From contig JBBQVS010000002.1 of NCBI GenBank assembly GCA_038211295.1, positions 1 to 64,000 of the forward strand: 64,000 bases of DNA, read 5' to 3'. Shown in pieces: positions 7,765 through 14,520 of the stretch. The notes beneath the pieces were generated by a model. That model made no database searches. It saw nothing but the letters and a program-made list of their open reading frames with translations, and had not been told where the DNA came from. How positions within the stretch are numbered: the stretch's first letter is position 1; each line of letters begins with the position of its first letter. Source of the DNA: JBBQVS01 sp038211295 (lineage in GTDB: Bacteria; Chloroflexota; Ktedonobacteria; Ktedonobacterales; Ktedonobacteraceae). Made by a program: the position numbers and the translations under genes.

Positions 7765-7959
7765 TTAATAATCAATATTCACTTCACAAACGCTTACCCA
7801 AGTTCCGTCAAAGTCTAGCAGCTTGACCCACAGTTGACCCTTGACCGTCTTTGCGCGAATGATGCGCGTACCACGGTTTGTTGTGACGAATCGCGTTCCC
7901 CGCATGGCTTGCAAGTGAACTGCTTTATTGATTTCCCGTACATCCGATATCTTATACAT
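7765..7959 (-). CDS. Small beta-rich hypothetical protein
   Basis: A 64-residue protein starting MYKISDVREINKAVHLQAMR, then RFVTTNRGTRIIRAKTVKGQLWVKLL. It is basic and strand-rich. GGAGGG lies just before the ATG at 7959. No family is recognised. A small nucleic-acid-binding or regulatory protein would fit the composition, but nothing proves it. Confidence 0.55.
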   Translation of the reverse strand: MYKISDVREINKAVHLQAMRGTRFVTTNRGTRIIRAKTVKGQLWVKLLDFDGTWVSVCEVNIDY

Positions 7960-8041
7960 CAAACCCTCCAAGAACTACTAGAACAAACAACAGGCAACGG
8001 TTACGCGGTCTCACAATTGCCCCACATGCCACGCGTCCCAA

Positions 8042-8275
8042 TCATGATAAAAGTTGCGACACTGGATGGTAGGAACACCCAAAGAAACCCACAGACTCTT
8101 GTGTCTCCAGAGAGGACGCACCGATTTCAATTGCAGAGGCGAAGTACACCTTTGTTACCTGAAATGTATCAAAGAGTATCTGTAACGCAGCGAACGCAGA
8201 CACAGCTTCGATAATCGCCATAGTACGCTCAGACGCTTCGGACGTGATGTACATATACGTGTGAAACTTTCTCAT
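8042..8275 (-). CDS. Small hypothetical protein
   Basis: A 77-residue protein starting MRKFHTYMYITSEASERTMA. The ATG at 8275 follows AAGAGGGG; the frame is open 47 codons further but that part reads like another frame of the upstream gene. Ala- and Ile-rich segments (AIIEAVSAFAALQILFDTF) suggest a helical fold. No family is recognised. Confidence 0.5.
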   Translation of the reverse strand: MRKFHTYMYITSEASERTMAIIEAVSAFAALQILFDTFQVTKVYFASAIEIGASSLETQESVGFFGCSYHPVSQLLS

Positions 8276-8292
8276 CTTCGTTAGAACCCCTC

Positions 8293-8349
8293 TTAGAACT
8301 GTGGAACAGTCAAGCCAACCAGTGCTAGCAAAAGCAGCACACCGGGCAT
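8293..8349 (-). CDS. Possible 18-residue hydrophobic peptide
   Basis: The 63-residue gene ends GGGTGATGC, and the ATG overlapping its TGA opens an 18-codon frame, MPGVLLLLALVGLTVPQF. The peptide is almost wholly hydrophobic. The TGATG overlap would allow re-initiation. It fits the element's habit of carrying tiny membrane peptides, but its length makes chance possible. Confidence 0.3.
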   Translation of the reverse strand: MPGVLLLLALVGLTVPQF

Positions 8350-8540
8350 CACCCAACAAGCTGCTTGTCAAACAGACCTTGACACTCAATCGTGTACGCT
8401 CCATAGAAACGGCCAAAAGGAAGTTCCACTTTTGCCCAAGAGTCTGCTAAGCGCGTAGGCTTATATCGCCTGTAACACTCAATCGCAAACCCATTTTGAA
8501 ATCTGATACGCCAACGCTTTATTAAGTGACCACCTGACAT
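8349..8540 (-). CDS. Small paralogue of the 173-residue element protein
   Basis: A 63-residue protein starting MSGGHLIKRWRIRFQNGFAI. It aligns with the N-terminus of the protein at 7062-7583 (KRW, NG, IE, PTR). AAGGAGC is seven bases before the ATG at 8540. It seems to be the stand-alone form of the shared module. Function unknown. Confidence 0.6.
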   Translation of the reverse strand: MSGGHLIKRWRIRFQNGFAIECYRRYKPTRLADSWAKVELPFGRFYGAYTIECQGLFDKQLVG

Positions 8541-8671
8541 TGAAATTGCTCCTTAACGCTTTACATATCTCAAAGAACCCAAACTACTCAGGCTCATCAT
8601 TGACCGCCCTATGCAGCGCACACGACGGGCAATGTCAACCCAGCAGAGGGTAGTCTTGTATTCAACTACTC

Positions 8672-8872
8672 CTACCCCTTCTTGCTTTGCTGAAAAATTA
8701 CAGTCCATAGAACGCTGTTTGCCTCATTCGCGTATTGCCCTCTGATAAGAGCATCTCTAAATCGGTAACTTCGCCTTGCCAACAGAGAGAAGCGTTCTAC
8801 GACCTGTCTGCTTTGTAGAAGTGCATGAAGTTCTACAAAGGTAACTCTGCAACCCTCCTGTAAAGAAGGCAT
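8672..8872 (-). CDS. Small basic helical protein, first gene of the minus-strand block
   Basis: A 66-residue protein starting MPSLQEGCRVTFVELHALLQ and rich in Arg and Leu (SRQVVERFSLLARRSYRFRDALIRG). The ATG at 8872 is preferred; a GTG three codons upstream is possible and neither has a strong ribosome site. It is the promoter-proximal gene of the long minus-strand block and so could be its regulator. No helix-turn-helix is clearly visible. Confidence 0.45.
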   Translation of the reverse strand: MPSLQEGCRVTFVELHALLQSRQVVERFSLLARRSYRFRDALIRGQYANEANSVLWTVIFQQSKKG

Positions 8873-8968
8873 TACAGACACCGCGCACGGTTGCCCGTTT
8901 CAGACTCTTTCACTCACGCCTATACTTCCAGAGCCTACACGCTATTCGATTGTTAAAGTGCCTATCTA

Positions 8969-9005
8969 CAATACTTATAAGTAACTGAGTTACTTATAAG
9001 TATTG
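8969..9005. promoter_or_regulatory. 37-nt perfect palindrome with duplicated operator-like core
   Basis: Arms CAATACTTATAAGTAACT (8969-8986) and its exact reverse complement (8988-9005) meet at a single G. Each arm contains its own ten-base palindrome ACTTATAAGT. The centre TAACTGAGTTA (8982-8992) is repeated at 9006-9016, 24 bases away on the same face of the helix. It lies between the divergent minus-strand block and the HTH-GNAT gene, so it is a likely operator for control of both. Confidence 0.6.
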
Positions 9006-9023
9006 TAACTGAGTTAAAGATAC

Positions 9024-9052
9024 TTGTCAATGGTTTTTAGTACCAATTTTAT
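9024..9052 (+). promoter_or_regulatory. Candidate promoter of the HTH-GNAT gene
   Basis: TTGTCA (9024-9029) and TTTTAT (9047-9052) are separated by 17 bases and stand eight bases downstream of the second operator-like repeat. The -10 match is weak, so the exact site is uncertain. Confidence 0.4.
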
Positions 9053-9114
9053 AGGGTTGACTAAATATGGTAAAATTTAAGTAACAAAACATCCAAAAAA
9101 CTAGGAGAACAAAA

Positions 9115-9993
9115 ATGAGTGAAGAATACATACTAGTAAGTTCTGTTGAAGGGGCGAGCATTCTTGGTGTTAGTAAAAACAATTTTTATGTGAAAGTGAG
9201 AAAAGGGGAAATAGAAAAAATCCCTCAACCAAATAAAAAAAGAAACGCCCTGTACAGAATAAAAGCACCAGCAGCACAGTCTAAAAAAACAGACAGTAAA
9301 ACACCGTTCGTTCATGCACAAAACCTACTAAAAGATGCAATTTTTAGAAGAGCAGTACCAGAAGATGCGCAAGCCATGTACGAATTAGGAGAAAAAATCA
9401 TGAGTAGAAGTGGAGGATATGGTATTAAGCCTGAAAAACTTGTGCCTTACTTGAGTATTCATAATTCAGAAATCAGCCATGTTTTGGTAAAAGACAATGA
9501 GATGATAGGGTACTTTACAATAGTACCTCTTACTCATAAACAGCTCATGCAAAGAATGAAAAAAGAAATCTACATAGCTGATTTCCCGCCAGAGGAGTTA
9601 CCTATGTTTGTACCAGACATACCCATAGATTGCTTTATATGGGAAGTTATGTCAGAGCCAGAAGAAAAAGCCATAGGTCAATACCTGATTAGTAAGATGC
9701 TTGAGTTTTTTCACACATTGGGTAAAAGAGGAGTGAATATTGAGGGAATATATGCTACAGCATCTTCAATTGAAGGGATATCCTTATGTAGAAAAGTAGG
9801 AATGAAAATTATGGACATACCCGAAGTTGTAGCACCACAATATAAGCCCTTTGAGCTGATAGTTCGAGAAAACAAGAACTGGCTAACAGTAAAATACATT
9901 TTATCGGCGGAAGCGTATAAGAGAAGACAGGCAAAGCTGAAAAGACATGCAATAAATCCGCTTACAAAATCTTCAGAAAATTCGCTTAATTAG
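9115..9993 (+). CDS. HTH-GNAT acetyltransferase fusion protein
   Basis: A 292-residue protein. Residues 6-45 form an excisionase/MerR-like helix-turn-helix (VEGASILGVSKNNFYVKVRK). A GNAT-type acetyltransferase follows from about residue 77: FRRAVPEDAQAMYELGEKI, SHVLVKDNEMIGYFTIVPL, FIWEVMSEPEEKAIGQYLIS, IYATASSIEGISLCRKVGMK. The usual acetyl-CoA loop (Q/RxxGxG/A) is replaced by EKAIGQYL. The gene is far richer in A+T than its surroundings and on the opposite strand to the rest of the element, which points to a separate origin. AGGAG precedes the ATG. It may be a sensor-regulator or a modifying toxin; neither is shown. Confidence 0.75.
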   Translation: MSEEYILVSSVEGASILGVSKNNFYVKVRKGEIEKIPQPNKKRNALYRIKAPAAQSKKTDSKTPFVHAQNLLKDAIFRRAVPEDAQAMYELGEKIMSRSGGYGIKPEKLVPYLSIHNSEISHVLVKDNEMIGYFTIVPLTHKQLMQRMKKEIYIADFPPEELPMFVPDIPIDCFIWEVMSEPEEKAIGQYLISKMLEFFHTLGKRGVNIEGIYATASSIEGISLCRKVGMKIMDIPEVVAPQYKPFELIVRENKNWLTVKYILSAEAYKRRQAKLKRHAINPLTKSSENSLN

Positions 9994-9995
9994 AT

Positions 9996-10044
9996 GATAC
10001 CCTCATTGACGTACTGCATAGCACACCAATGAGGGTATCTTTTT
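9996..10044 (+). terminator. Intrinsic terminator after the HTH-GNAT gene
   Basis: GATACCCTCATTG (9996-10008) pairs perfectly with CAATGAGGGTATC (10027-10039) and is followed by TTTTT. Confidence 0.85.
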
Positions 10045-10110
10045 GTCTTTGGATACGGTATACTTGTCTGAATGAGGAGCAGTGTTTTAAGGCAGTGAAA
10101 GGGACATACT

Positions 10111-10455
10111 ATGCCAACCCAAGAAGAGCGGATAACAACCTTAGAGCAAAACTTTGCCAGCTTCCAACGAGAGATAGTCAAACAAGGTAGAAGAACAGAT
10201 GAAGACCTTACAATGCTACTTGGAATTGTACAGGAAGAAAGACGAGATAGCAGAAGAGTTGTCACACGCTTAGATGCTATAGAAGAACGGCTCGATGGAG
10301 TAGAGGTACGACTAAGCACCGTCGAGGTACGACTAAGCACCGTCGAGGCACGACTAAGCACCGTCGAGGCAGACGTACACGAAGTACGGGCAACACAAAA
10401 AGAACATACAACGTTACTCCAACAAATCCTTGAACGTTTGCCCAACTCTCGCTAA
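10111..10455 (+). CDS. Coiled-coil protein with in-frame tandem repeats
   Basis: A 114-residue protein, almost entirely heptad-like coiled coil: ITTLEQNFASFQREI at the start, RLDAIEERLDGVEVRLSTVE in the middle. The seven-residue unit VRLSTVE/ARLSTVE is repeated three times, encoded by near-identical 21-bp DNA repeats. AAAGGGA precedes the ATG at 10111. It is the last gene before the presumed attachment site. Such short coiled-coil proteins are common hypothetical genes; it may be an oligomerising adaptor. No catalytic motif is present. Confidence 0.65.
   Translation: MPTQEERITTLEQNFASFQREIVKQGRRTDEDLTMLLGIVQEERRDSRRVVTRLDAIEERLDGVEVRLSTVEVRLSTVEARLSTVEADVHEVRATQKEHTTLLQQILERLPNSR
10303..10365 (+). 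repeat. Three tandem 21-bp repeats inside the coiled-coil gene
   Basis: Units at 10303-10323, 10324-10344 and 10345-10365, the first two identical and the third differing by one base (T to C). Each encodes one heptad, so copy-number change would lengthen the coil in frame. Confidence 0.9.
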
Positions 10456-10457
10456 AG

Positions 10458-10478
10458 GTGTTAGCAAAAGTGTTAGCA
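10458..10478 (+). repeat. Direct repeat near the attachment site
   Basis: GTGTTAGCA occurs at 10458-10466 and 10470-10478, 12 bases apart, between the last element gene and the ssrA-like end. Paired short repeats in this position are what integrase arm-binding sites look like; this is inference. Confidence 0.35.
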
Positions 10479-10590
10479 GACAGGATATAAAGGGACTGGT
10501 AGAGATAGACACACATGGACACATTGCCCTTCTCTCTCTGTCCAACACACGCCTAAAAGCAGTGCTAGAGCCAGTCCAAAAGAGTGCTTA

Positions 10591-10620
10591 GAGGAGTTCG
10601 ACTCCCCCTCATCTCCACCA
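10591..10620 (+). other. Partial ssrA (tmRNA) 3' end, presumed attachment site (att)
   Basis: The stretch at 10591-10620 reads as the end of a tmRNA: a T-arm with GTTCGACTCC, then an acceptor-like strand ending CATCTCCACCA. GTTCGACTC is more typical of tmRNA than of tRNA T-loops. No tmRNA 5' end or tag-peptide region exists upstream, because coding genes occupy that space. So only the 3' end is present, as expected for one flank of an element integrated into ssrA. The intact gene should lie beyond the left edge, next to the integrase. The acceptor spacing has one extra base relative to the usual form, perhaps drift. Confidence 0.6.
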
Positions 10621-10626
10621 CACACA

Positions 10627-10662
10627 AGGCGAGAAGTCACTCTAGAGAATGGCTCCTCGCCT
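10627..10662 (+). terminator. Probable terminator of the original ssrA gene
   Basis: AGGCGAG (10627-10633) pairs with CTCGCCT (10656-10662) just after the CCA end of the ssrA-like fragment. The T-run after it is weak. From here to 10768 I see no gene, only AT-rich sequence leading to the next start. Confidence 0.5.
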
Positions 10663-10768
10663 CACTTTGTACCACTTGGTAAACACGTTGTAATACTTCA
10701 ACTTTCAACTATGACAGCTTCACGGAAAGCCAGCATATATTTTATAACACAACATAGAGAGAAATTTT

Positions 10769-11095
10769 ATGAGCGTATGGGAGAGTTCGGTCTATATATG
10801 GCTAGGAGTATTTGGCTTTTTGTGGCTCCTGCTACCGTTTTGTAGCAAAACGCTAAGAAAGTGGTTTGACGCGCTTCCACACACGGCATTGTGGGATACT
10901 CTCGCAGCACTACTCTTTATAGTGCTGGGGATCGTATGTACCGTGCGTCTATTTACCGTGTTCAAAACACAGCGGTTCAATCTCGACCCTAGCCTTGATC
11001 GACGCTTTTTAGGACTACTTCTGCTGCTCCTTGCAATTCCATTCTTCAGCCGCGCGGGCCGCAGGAGACGGTTAGAAGAGCACGCGGAACTGTAA
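10769..11095 (+). CDS. Small integral membrane protein
   Basis: A 108-residue protein with three hydrophobic segments at about residues 8-24, 42-60 and 81-94, separated by basic loops (SKTLRKWF, FKTQRF) and ending in a basic-acidic tail (GRRRRLEEHAEL). No family is recognised. It is the first host gene to the right of the presumed attachment site. Confidence 0.65.
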   Translation: MSVWESSVYIWLGVFGFLWLLLPFCSKTLRKWFDALPHTALWDTLAALLFIVLGIVCTVRLFTVFKTQRFNLDPSLDRRFLGLLLLLLAIPFFSRAGRRRRLEEHAEL

Positions 11096-11171
11096 TGATT
11101 CATTCTTTTTGTTGAAGGCCGTGATATACTTGAAGTCAGAGATTATCTATACGTTTCAGGAGAGCCATTCA

Positions 11172-11669
11172 ATGGACGACAAAACTTCTATATCAAGTGT
11201 GCCTCTGTCAAAGGCGACGGGACAGGTACAGGATGCCGCAAATACAACAGGTACAAAATCGCAAATGGAAGCTCCCAAAGAGCACAGCGGCGCATCGCTC
11301 GAAGAGGCCGTCAAAGCTGCTGACCGCGTTGGCGGAGCGGCAGCGGCCCCAGAGGCCAAAGCCCGTGAGCAAAGAAAAGCATACGGCACCGCAAAGACAG
11401 AGAACTTGCGCGACAACGGCCTCTGGCGCATTCTGCTCCCAACATTTGTTGTGTTGTGTTGCATCGCAATTCTCGCGATTCCACTTGTTATTCTTGGCCC
11501 ACTGCTCTACAATTCACTTGACCCTAACGCAAAATCAAATACCGTCGCGCACATTCCCCTCGTCTGGGTGTGGGTTGTAATGACGATTATCGAGGTTGGC
11601 CTCGCAGCAGTGATCGGATATGGATTACTAAGAATTTTTATCACACAGGCAGGCAATTATCGCAAATAA
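11172..11669 (+). CDS. Membrane protein with disordered N-terminal region
   Basis: A 165-residue protein starting MDDKTSISSVPLSKATGQVQ. CAGGAGAG sits eight bases before this ATG, so the 21 upstream codons are left out. Residues 1-80 are Ala/Lys/Glu-rich and probably disordered. Two membrane helices follow (LLPTFVVLCCIAILAIPLVI and LVWVWVVMTIIEVGLAAVIG). No family is recognised. Confidence 0.65.
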   Translation: MDDKTSISSVPLSKATGQVQDAANTTGTKSQMEAPKEHSGASLEEAVKAADRVGGAAAAPEAKAREQRKAYGTAKTENLRDNGLWRILLPTFVVLCCIAILAIPLVILGPLLYNSLDPNAKSNTVAHIPLVWVWVVMTIIEVGLAAVIGYGLLRIFITQAGNYRK

Positions 11670-11705
11670 CCATGAAGATAGGGACGGCTTCAACCTGCCC
11701 TATTT

Positions 11706-12245
11706 CTATCTTTGGGCTATACCCTCTAGTCGTAGCAGCCACGCTTTTGTGGGCAGGCCACCACCATAGCCCGTGAGCGTGCCACTACTACCAATAACGC
11801 GGTGGCAAGGAACAATTATCGCAACAGGGTTTGCGCCATTCGCAGCCCCAACAGCGCGAGACGCGGCAGGTCGACCTATGGCACGCGCCTGCTCACCATA
11901 ACTGCGCATCTCGCCGTAAGGAATCGCACACAGTTCGCGCCATACCTCCAACTGAAAGGGCGTCCCTTGCATATCGAGCGGAGTGACGAACGTGACACGC
12001 TCACCCGCGAAATAACGCCGTAACTCATCTTTTACCTGCTCAAGAATGGGATGAGTGGTTGAGTGGACAAGCCGTGAATCACCGGCGTGCTTCTTCGCCC
12101 ACGCACTACCACCCGCGAGCGGGGAGCCAGGTGTTCCCACCCAGAAGAGACCAGCGTCCGACGCCACAATATTGCACTCCCCCATCGGACTGGCAACACT
12201 GTCCCACACAAGCGTTTTCGTGCTGTGTTGTATCATCATCATCAT
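11706..12245 (-). CDS. ogt: Methylated-DNA-[protein]-cysteine S-methyltransferase
   Basis: A 179-residue repair protein that removes alkyl groups from O6 of guanine in DNA by transferring them to its own Cys. The active-site motif PCHRVIG places the acceptor Cys at about 147. Other family signatures are present: GTPFQLEVWRELCAIPYGEMRSYGE (helix-turn-helix region with the Arg finger), RAVGAANGANPVAIIVPCHR, and GYGGGLPTKAWLLRLE. The ATG at 12245 has AGGAGA seven bases upstream and begins with four Met codons. It has its own promoter and stands alone. Confidence 0.93.
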   Translation of the reverse strand: MMMMIQHSTKTLVWDSVASPMGECNIVASDAGLFWVGTPGSPLAGGSAWAKKHAGDSRLVHSTTHPILEQVKDELRRYFAGERVTFVTPLDMQGTPFQLEVWRELCAIPYGEMRSYGEQARAIGRPAASRAVGAANGANPVAIIVPCHRVIGSSGTLTGYGGGLPTKAWLLRLEGIAQR

Positions 12246-12284
12246 TTTTCTATCTCCTACTTGTACATTTATTCTAGTTGCTAT

Positions 12285-12313
12285 AGTATAACAGGGAAAA
12301 CCCAATCTTACAA
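12285..12313 (-). promoter_or_regulatory. Candidate promoter of the methyltransferase gene
   Basis: On the minus strand TTGTAA (12308-12313) and TATACT (12285-12290) are separated by 17 bases, about 40 bases before the start codon. Confidence 0.55.
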
Positions 12314-12437
12314 GATTATAAAACAGAAAAAGAGAAAATTGCGCGAAAAAGACTTGACTTTTCAAGCGACTCTGAGTACACTCAATATATACTTTGGTTG
12401 TTCGTTTATCAATTCAGACGGTTGTACCAATGTTAGG

Positions 12438-12464
12438 AAGCCCATAGCTTCTAGCTATGGGCTT
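12438..12464. other. Perfect 11-bp hairpin upstream of a short ORF
   Basis: AAGCCCATAGC (12438-12448) and GCTATGGGCTT (12454-12464) enclose a five-base loop. There is no T-run, so it is not a standard terminator. The form recalls the end hairpins of IS200/IS605 elements, but no TnpA or TnpB gene is present. It may be an RNA structure ahead of the 28-codon ORF. Confidence 0.45.
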
Positions 12465-12521
12465 GTGAAAGCAAGCCATTCCTGTCCAGACTCAGTGCGA
12501 CATGAAACGGAGGTGAGTTTT

Positions 12522-12608
12522 ATGCACCAGAGCATTATACCCAAAGCGTGCTGTGTACACGGGTGCGCGAACGATGAAACTCATCCTTTGAATACGTTCA
12601 ACATGTAA
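12522..12608 (+). CDS. Possible 28-residue Cys-containing peptide
   Basis: The ATG at 12522 follows a very good ribosome site (CGGAGGTGAG, about seven bases away). The frame encodes 28 residues starting MHQSIIPKACCVHGCANDET. The CCxxxC cluster is unusual for chance sequence. No longer gene follows in frame. It could be a small secreted or metal-binding peptide, or a leader; it could also be spurious. Confidence 0.4.
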   Translation: MHQSIIPKACCVHGCANDETHPLNTFNM

Positions 12609-12933
12609 TTAAGAGAGACGCTATGCTAGTTGGAAGCGCGGCTCAAAGCATTCCATGTTTTCTAGCGGGTCTATATATACTCGTTCGCTTCTTTCCCCTT
12701 CCGCACTGCACATTTCTATCTTCCACAATACATAGTACAAGTGATTTCACTTTTTTGATAAAGCAGGTGGCATGAAAAGCTGTTTGTGTCTCCGCGAAGC
12801 ACGGTTCTACACTTCAAGAGAAGCTATACTTTTTTTCCGAGTGTAAGAAAGGCACCACAGCATTGCTAACATCACGACTTCTGCATGGGCAGAAGCTACC
12901 CAGTCACATTCTCAAAGGAGAGGAAGTGAGACA
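12609..12933. other. Gap without a recognised gene
   Basis: No convincing gene is visible. A small hairpin CTTCTGC/GCAGAAG lies near 12880-12897. A 24-codon frame starting at a Cys-containing MKSCLCLRE has only a poorly spaced ribosome site and was not accepted. The last 25 bases carry the ribosome site of the next gene. Confidence 0.4.
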
Positions 12934-13134
12934 ATGAGAGGAAAGCTGCGCGACAAACGCGCAACCGCAAAACACGATGTGTTCAAATCCGGAGCCGCAG
13001 AACGCAAACGCATTAAACATACTCTAACGCACTGGCTCAATCCGGACGCTGATGAGCAAGATGACGAATTGTTCGAAGACGAAAACGAAGTGGAAGCGGT
13101 TGTTACCATCCTGCCACAACCTGAAAAGAAGTAG
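12934..13134 (+). CDS. Small charged hypothetical protein
   Basis: A 66-residue protein with a basic first half (MRGKLRDKRATAKHDVFKSG, then ERKRIKH) and an acidic second half (DADEQDDELFEDENEVEAVV). AAAGGAGAGGAAG precedes the ATG. It is probably soluble and partly disordered. No family is recognised. A strong hairpin follows. Confidence 0.6.
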   Translation: MRGKLRDKRATAKHDVFKSGAAERKRIKHTLTHWLNPDADEQDDELFEDENEVEAVVTILPQPEKK

Positions 13135-13176
13135 TCCACGCTGCATACGCACGTTCTCGTAAACCAATAAGGGAGA

Positions 13177-13217
13177 GCCATTCATCCTCATGTTTTCTAA
13201 ACATGAGGATGAATGGC
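13177..13217. terminator. Bidirectional terminator-like hairpin
   Basis: GCCATTCATCCTCATGTT (13177-13194) pairs perfectly over 18 bases with 13200-13217 around a five-base loop. It lies between convergent genes. No T-run follows on either strand. Confidence 0.65.
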
Positions 13218-13232
13218 CCGTCAGATGACAGG

Positions 13233-14396
13233 TTACTCCTTAGCGGTACTCGCTACACTAGTTGGCTTAAAGGTAATGGGGAAATTTTTGACGCCAAACA
13301 AAATCATGCTTGAAATTGCTTCAAGCGAAGAGTCAGGTGTACGTTGCATCTCTGGCAAACGCGTGAGCATGGTTTCCAGCACAATCTTTGCTTCGAGCCG
13401 CGCCAGTGGTGCGCCAAGGCAAAAATGAATGCCGTGTCCGAACGCGAGATGGCGGTTGGGTGAACGGGTAATATCGAAACGGTCCGCATGTGGAAACTGG
13501 GTCTCGTCACGGTTCGCCGAGGCAATCATCGCCACCATGAAGCTCCCCGGATGCATCTGCTTCCCGTCAATGATTGTTTCTTCGCGCACAACACGGTACA
13601 TGTGATTCACGGGCGAGCGGTAACGCAAAACCTCCTCGATGGCACCGGGGATAAGCGAGTGATCGGCGTAGAGTTGCCGCAACGCATCGGGATATTCGTC
13701 GAAACATAGGAATGCATTCCCAATCAGATTTGTCGTCGTGACATTGCCCGCGACCAGCAGAAGAATGAAAAAGCCCATTAACTCTTTTTCGTTCAGATAC
13801 TCGCCATCAACCTGTGCGGTCAACAGGGAGCTAATCAGGTCGTCTTTGGGTTCGCGTCTGCGTTCCGCGATCAACACAGAAAAGTAGTCAGTCATCTCCT
13901 TTTGCGGTTCACCGCCGGCGGGATTTTCTGAACCAACGATAACATCAGACCAGTGCTTGAACTGGTTGCGGTCTTTCACAGGAACCCCAAGCAGTTCGGC
14001 AATCACGATAACGGGCAGGGGATAAGCGAGGTCTTCCATGATATCCATGTGACCCCGTGCGACAACCTTGTCCAGCAGTTCGGTGACAATCTCTGTAATA
14101 CGAGGCGTAAGTTGTGTGATAGTTCGCGGTGTAAATGCCTGCGTCACAATGGAACGCAGTTTACGGTGGCGCGGCGGATCCGAGTTAATCAAGCTCGTTC
14201 CCAACGGCGTACCAGTGCCATCCCCCATAATCTGGGAGGAAAAATCAGAATAGTCGGTCAGGACGTGCTGAACCGCTTCATAACTAAACACGCTCCATGA
14301 ATTGTAGTTTTCGTTATAGGCAATGGGGTTGGTGGCACGCATGGCCTGATACATGGGATAGGGATTAAGCCTCTGATCCTGTTCGCTAGTGGTCAT
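13233..14396 (-). CDS. Cytochrome P450
   Basis: A 387-residue soluble bacterial P450, normal length. It shows the I-helix oxygen-binding motif LLVAGNVTTTN (about residue 218), the ExxR motif in EEVLRYRSP, and the heme-binding loop FGHGIHFCLGAPLARLEA with the ligand Cys at about 326. DPPRHRKLRSIVTQAFTPR is the usual C-helix region. Such enzymes hydroxylate fatty acids, terpenes or polyketides using ferredoxin; no ferredoxin partner is adjacent. It lies beside two acyl-CoA ligase genes, so a lipid or aromatic-acid substrate is plausible but unproven. Confidence 0.95.
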   Translation of the reverse strand: MTTSEQDQRLNPYPMYQAMRATNPIAYNENYNSWSVFSYEAVQHVLTDYSDFSSQIMGDGTGTPLGTSLINSDPPRHRKLRSIVTQAFTPRTITQLTPRITEIVTELLDKVVARGHMDIMEDLAYPLPVIVIAELLGVPVKDRNQFKHWSDVIVGSENPAGGEPQKEMTDYFSVLIAERRREPKDDLISSLLTAQVDGEYLNEKELMGFFILLLVAGNVTTTNLIGNAFLCFDEYPDALRQLYADHSLIPGAIEEVLRYRSPVNHMYRVVREETIIDGKQMHPGSFMVAMIASANRDETQFPHADRFDITRSPNRHLAFGHGIHFCLGAPLARLEAKIVLETMLTRLPEMQRTPDSSLEAISSMILFGVKNFPITFKPTSVASTAKE

Positions 14397-14520
14397 GAGT
14401 TACGGTGCGCTTTCTATCTACTGTTTGTATTGTTGCTGAACAAGAGATACATATGTCTCTCTATTTCATTGTAAGAAATGGATGGTCTCCCTGTCAAATT
14501 GAGACACCAGCCGTTAGACC

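Noticed and set aside
10303..10365. A CRISPR-like repeat array
   Set aside because: The 21-bp units are directly adjacent with no spacers and encode heptads of a protein.
10230..10620. A complete tmRNA gene
   Set aside because: Only the 3' T-arm and acceptor end are recognisable. A coding gene occupies the space upstream and no tmRNA 5' end or tag region was found.
1..10620. A filamentous phage (inovirus-like prophage)
   Set aside because: Rep and small membrane proteins would fit, but no Zot-type ATPase or clear coat protein series is present. The rep-xis-int order points to an integrative element instead.
12438..12464. An IS200/IS605 element
   Set aside because: The hairpin resembles the ends of such elements, but there is no transposase or TnpB gene and no second end.
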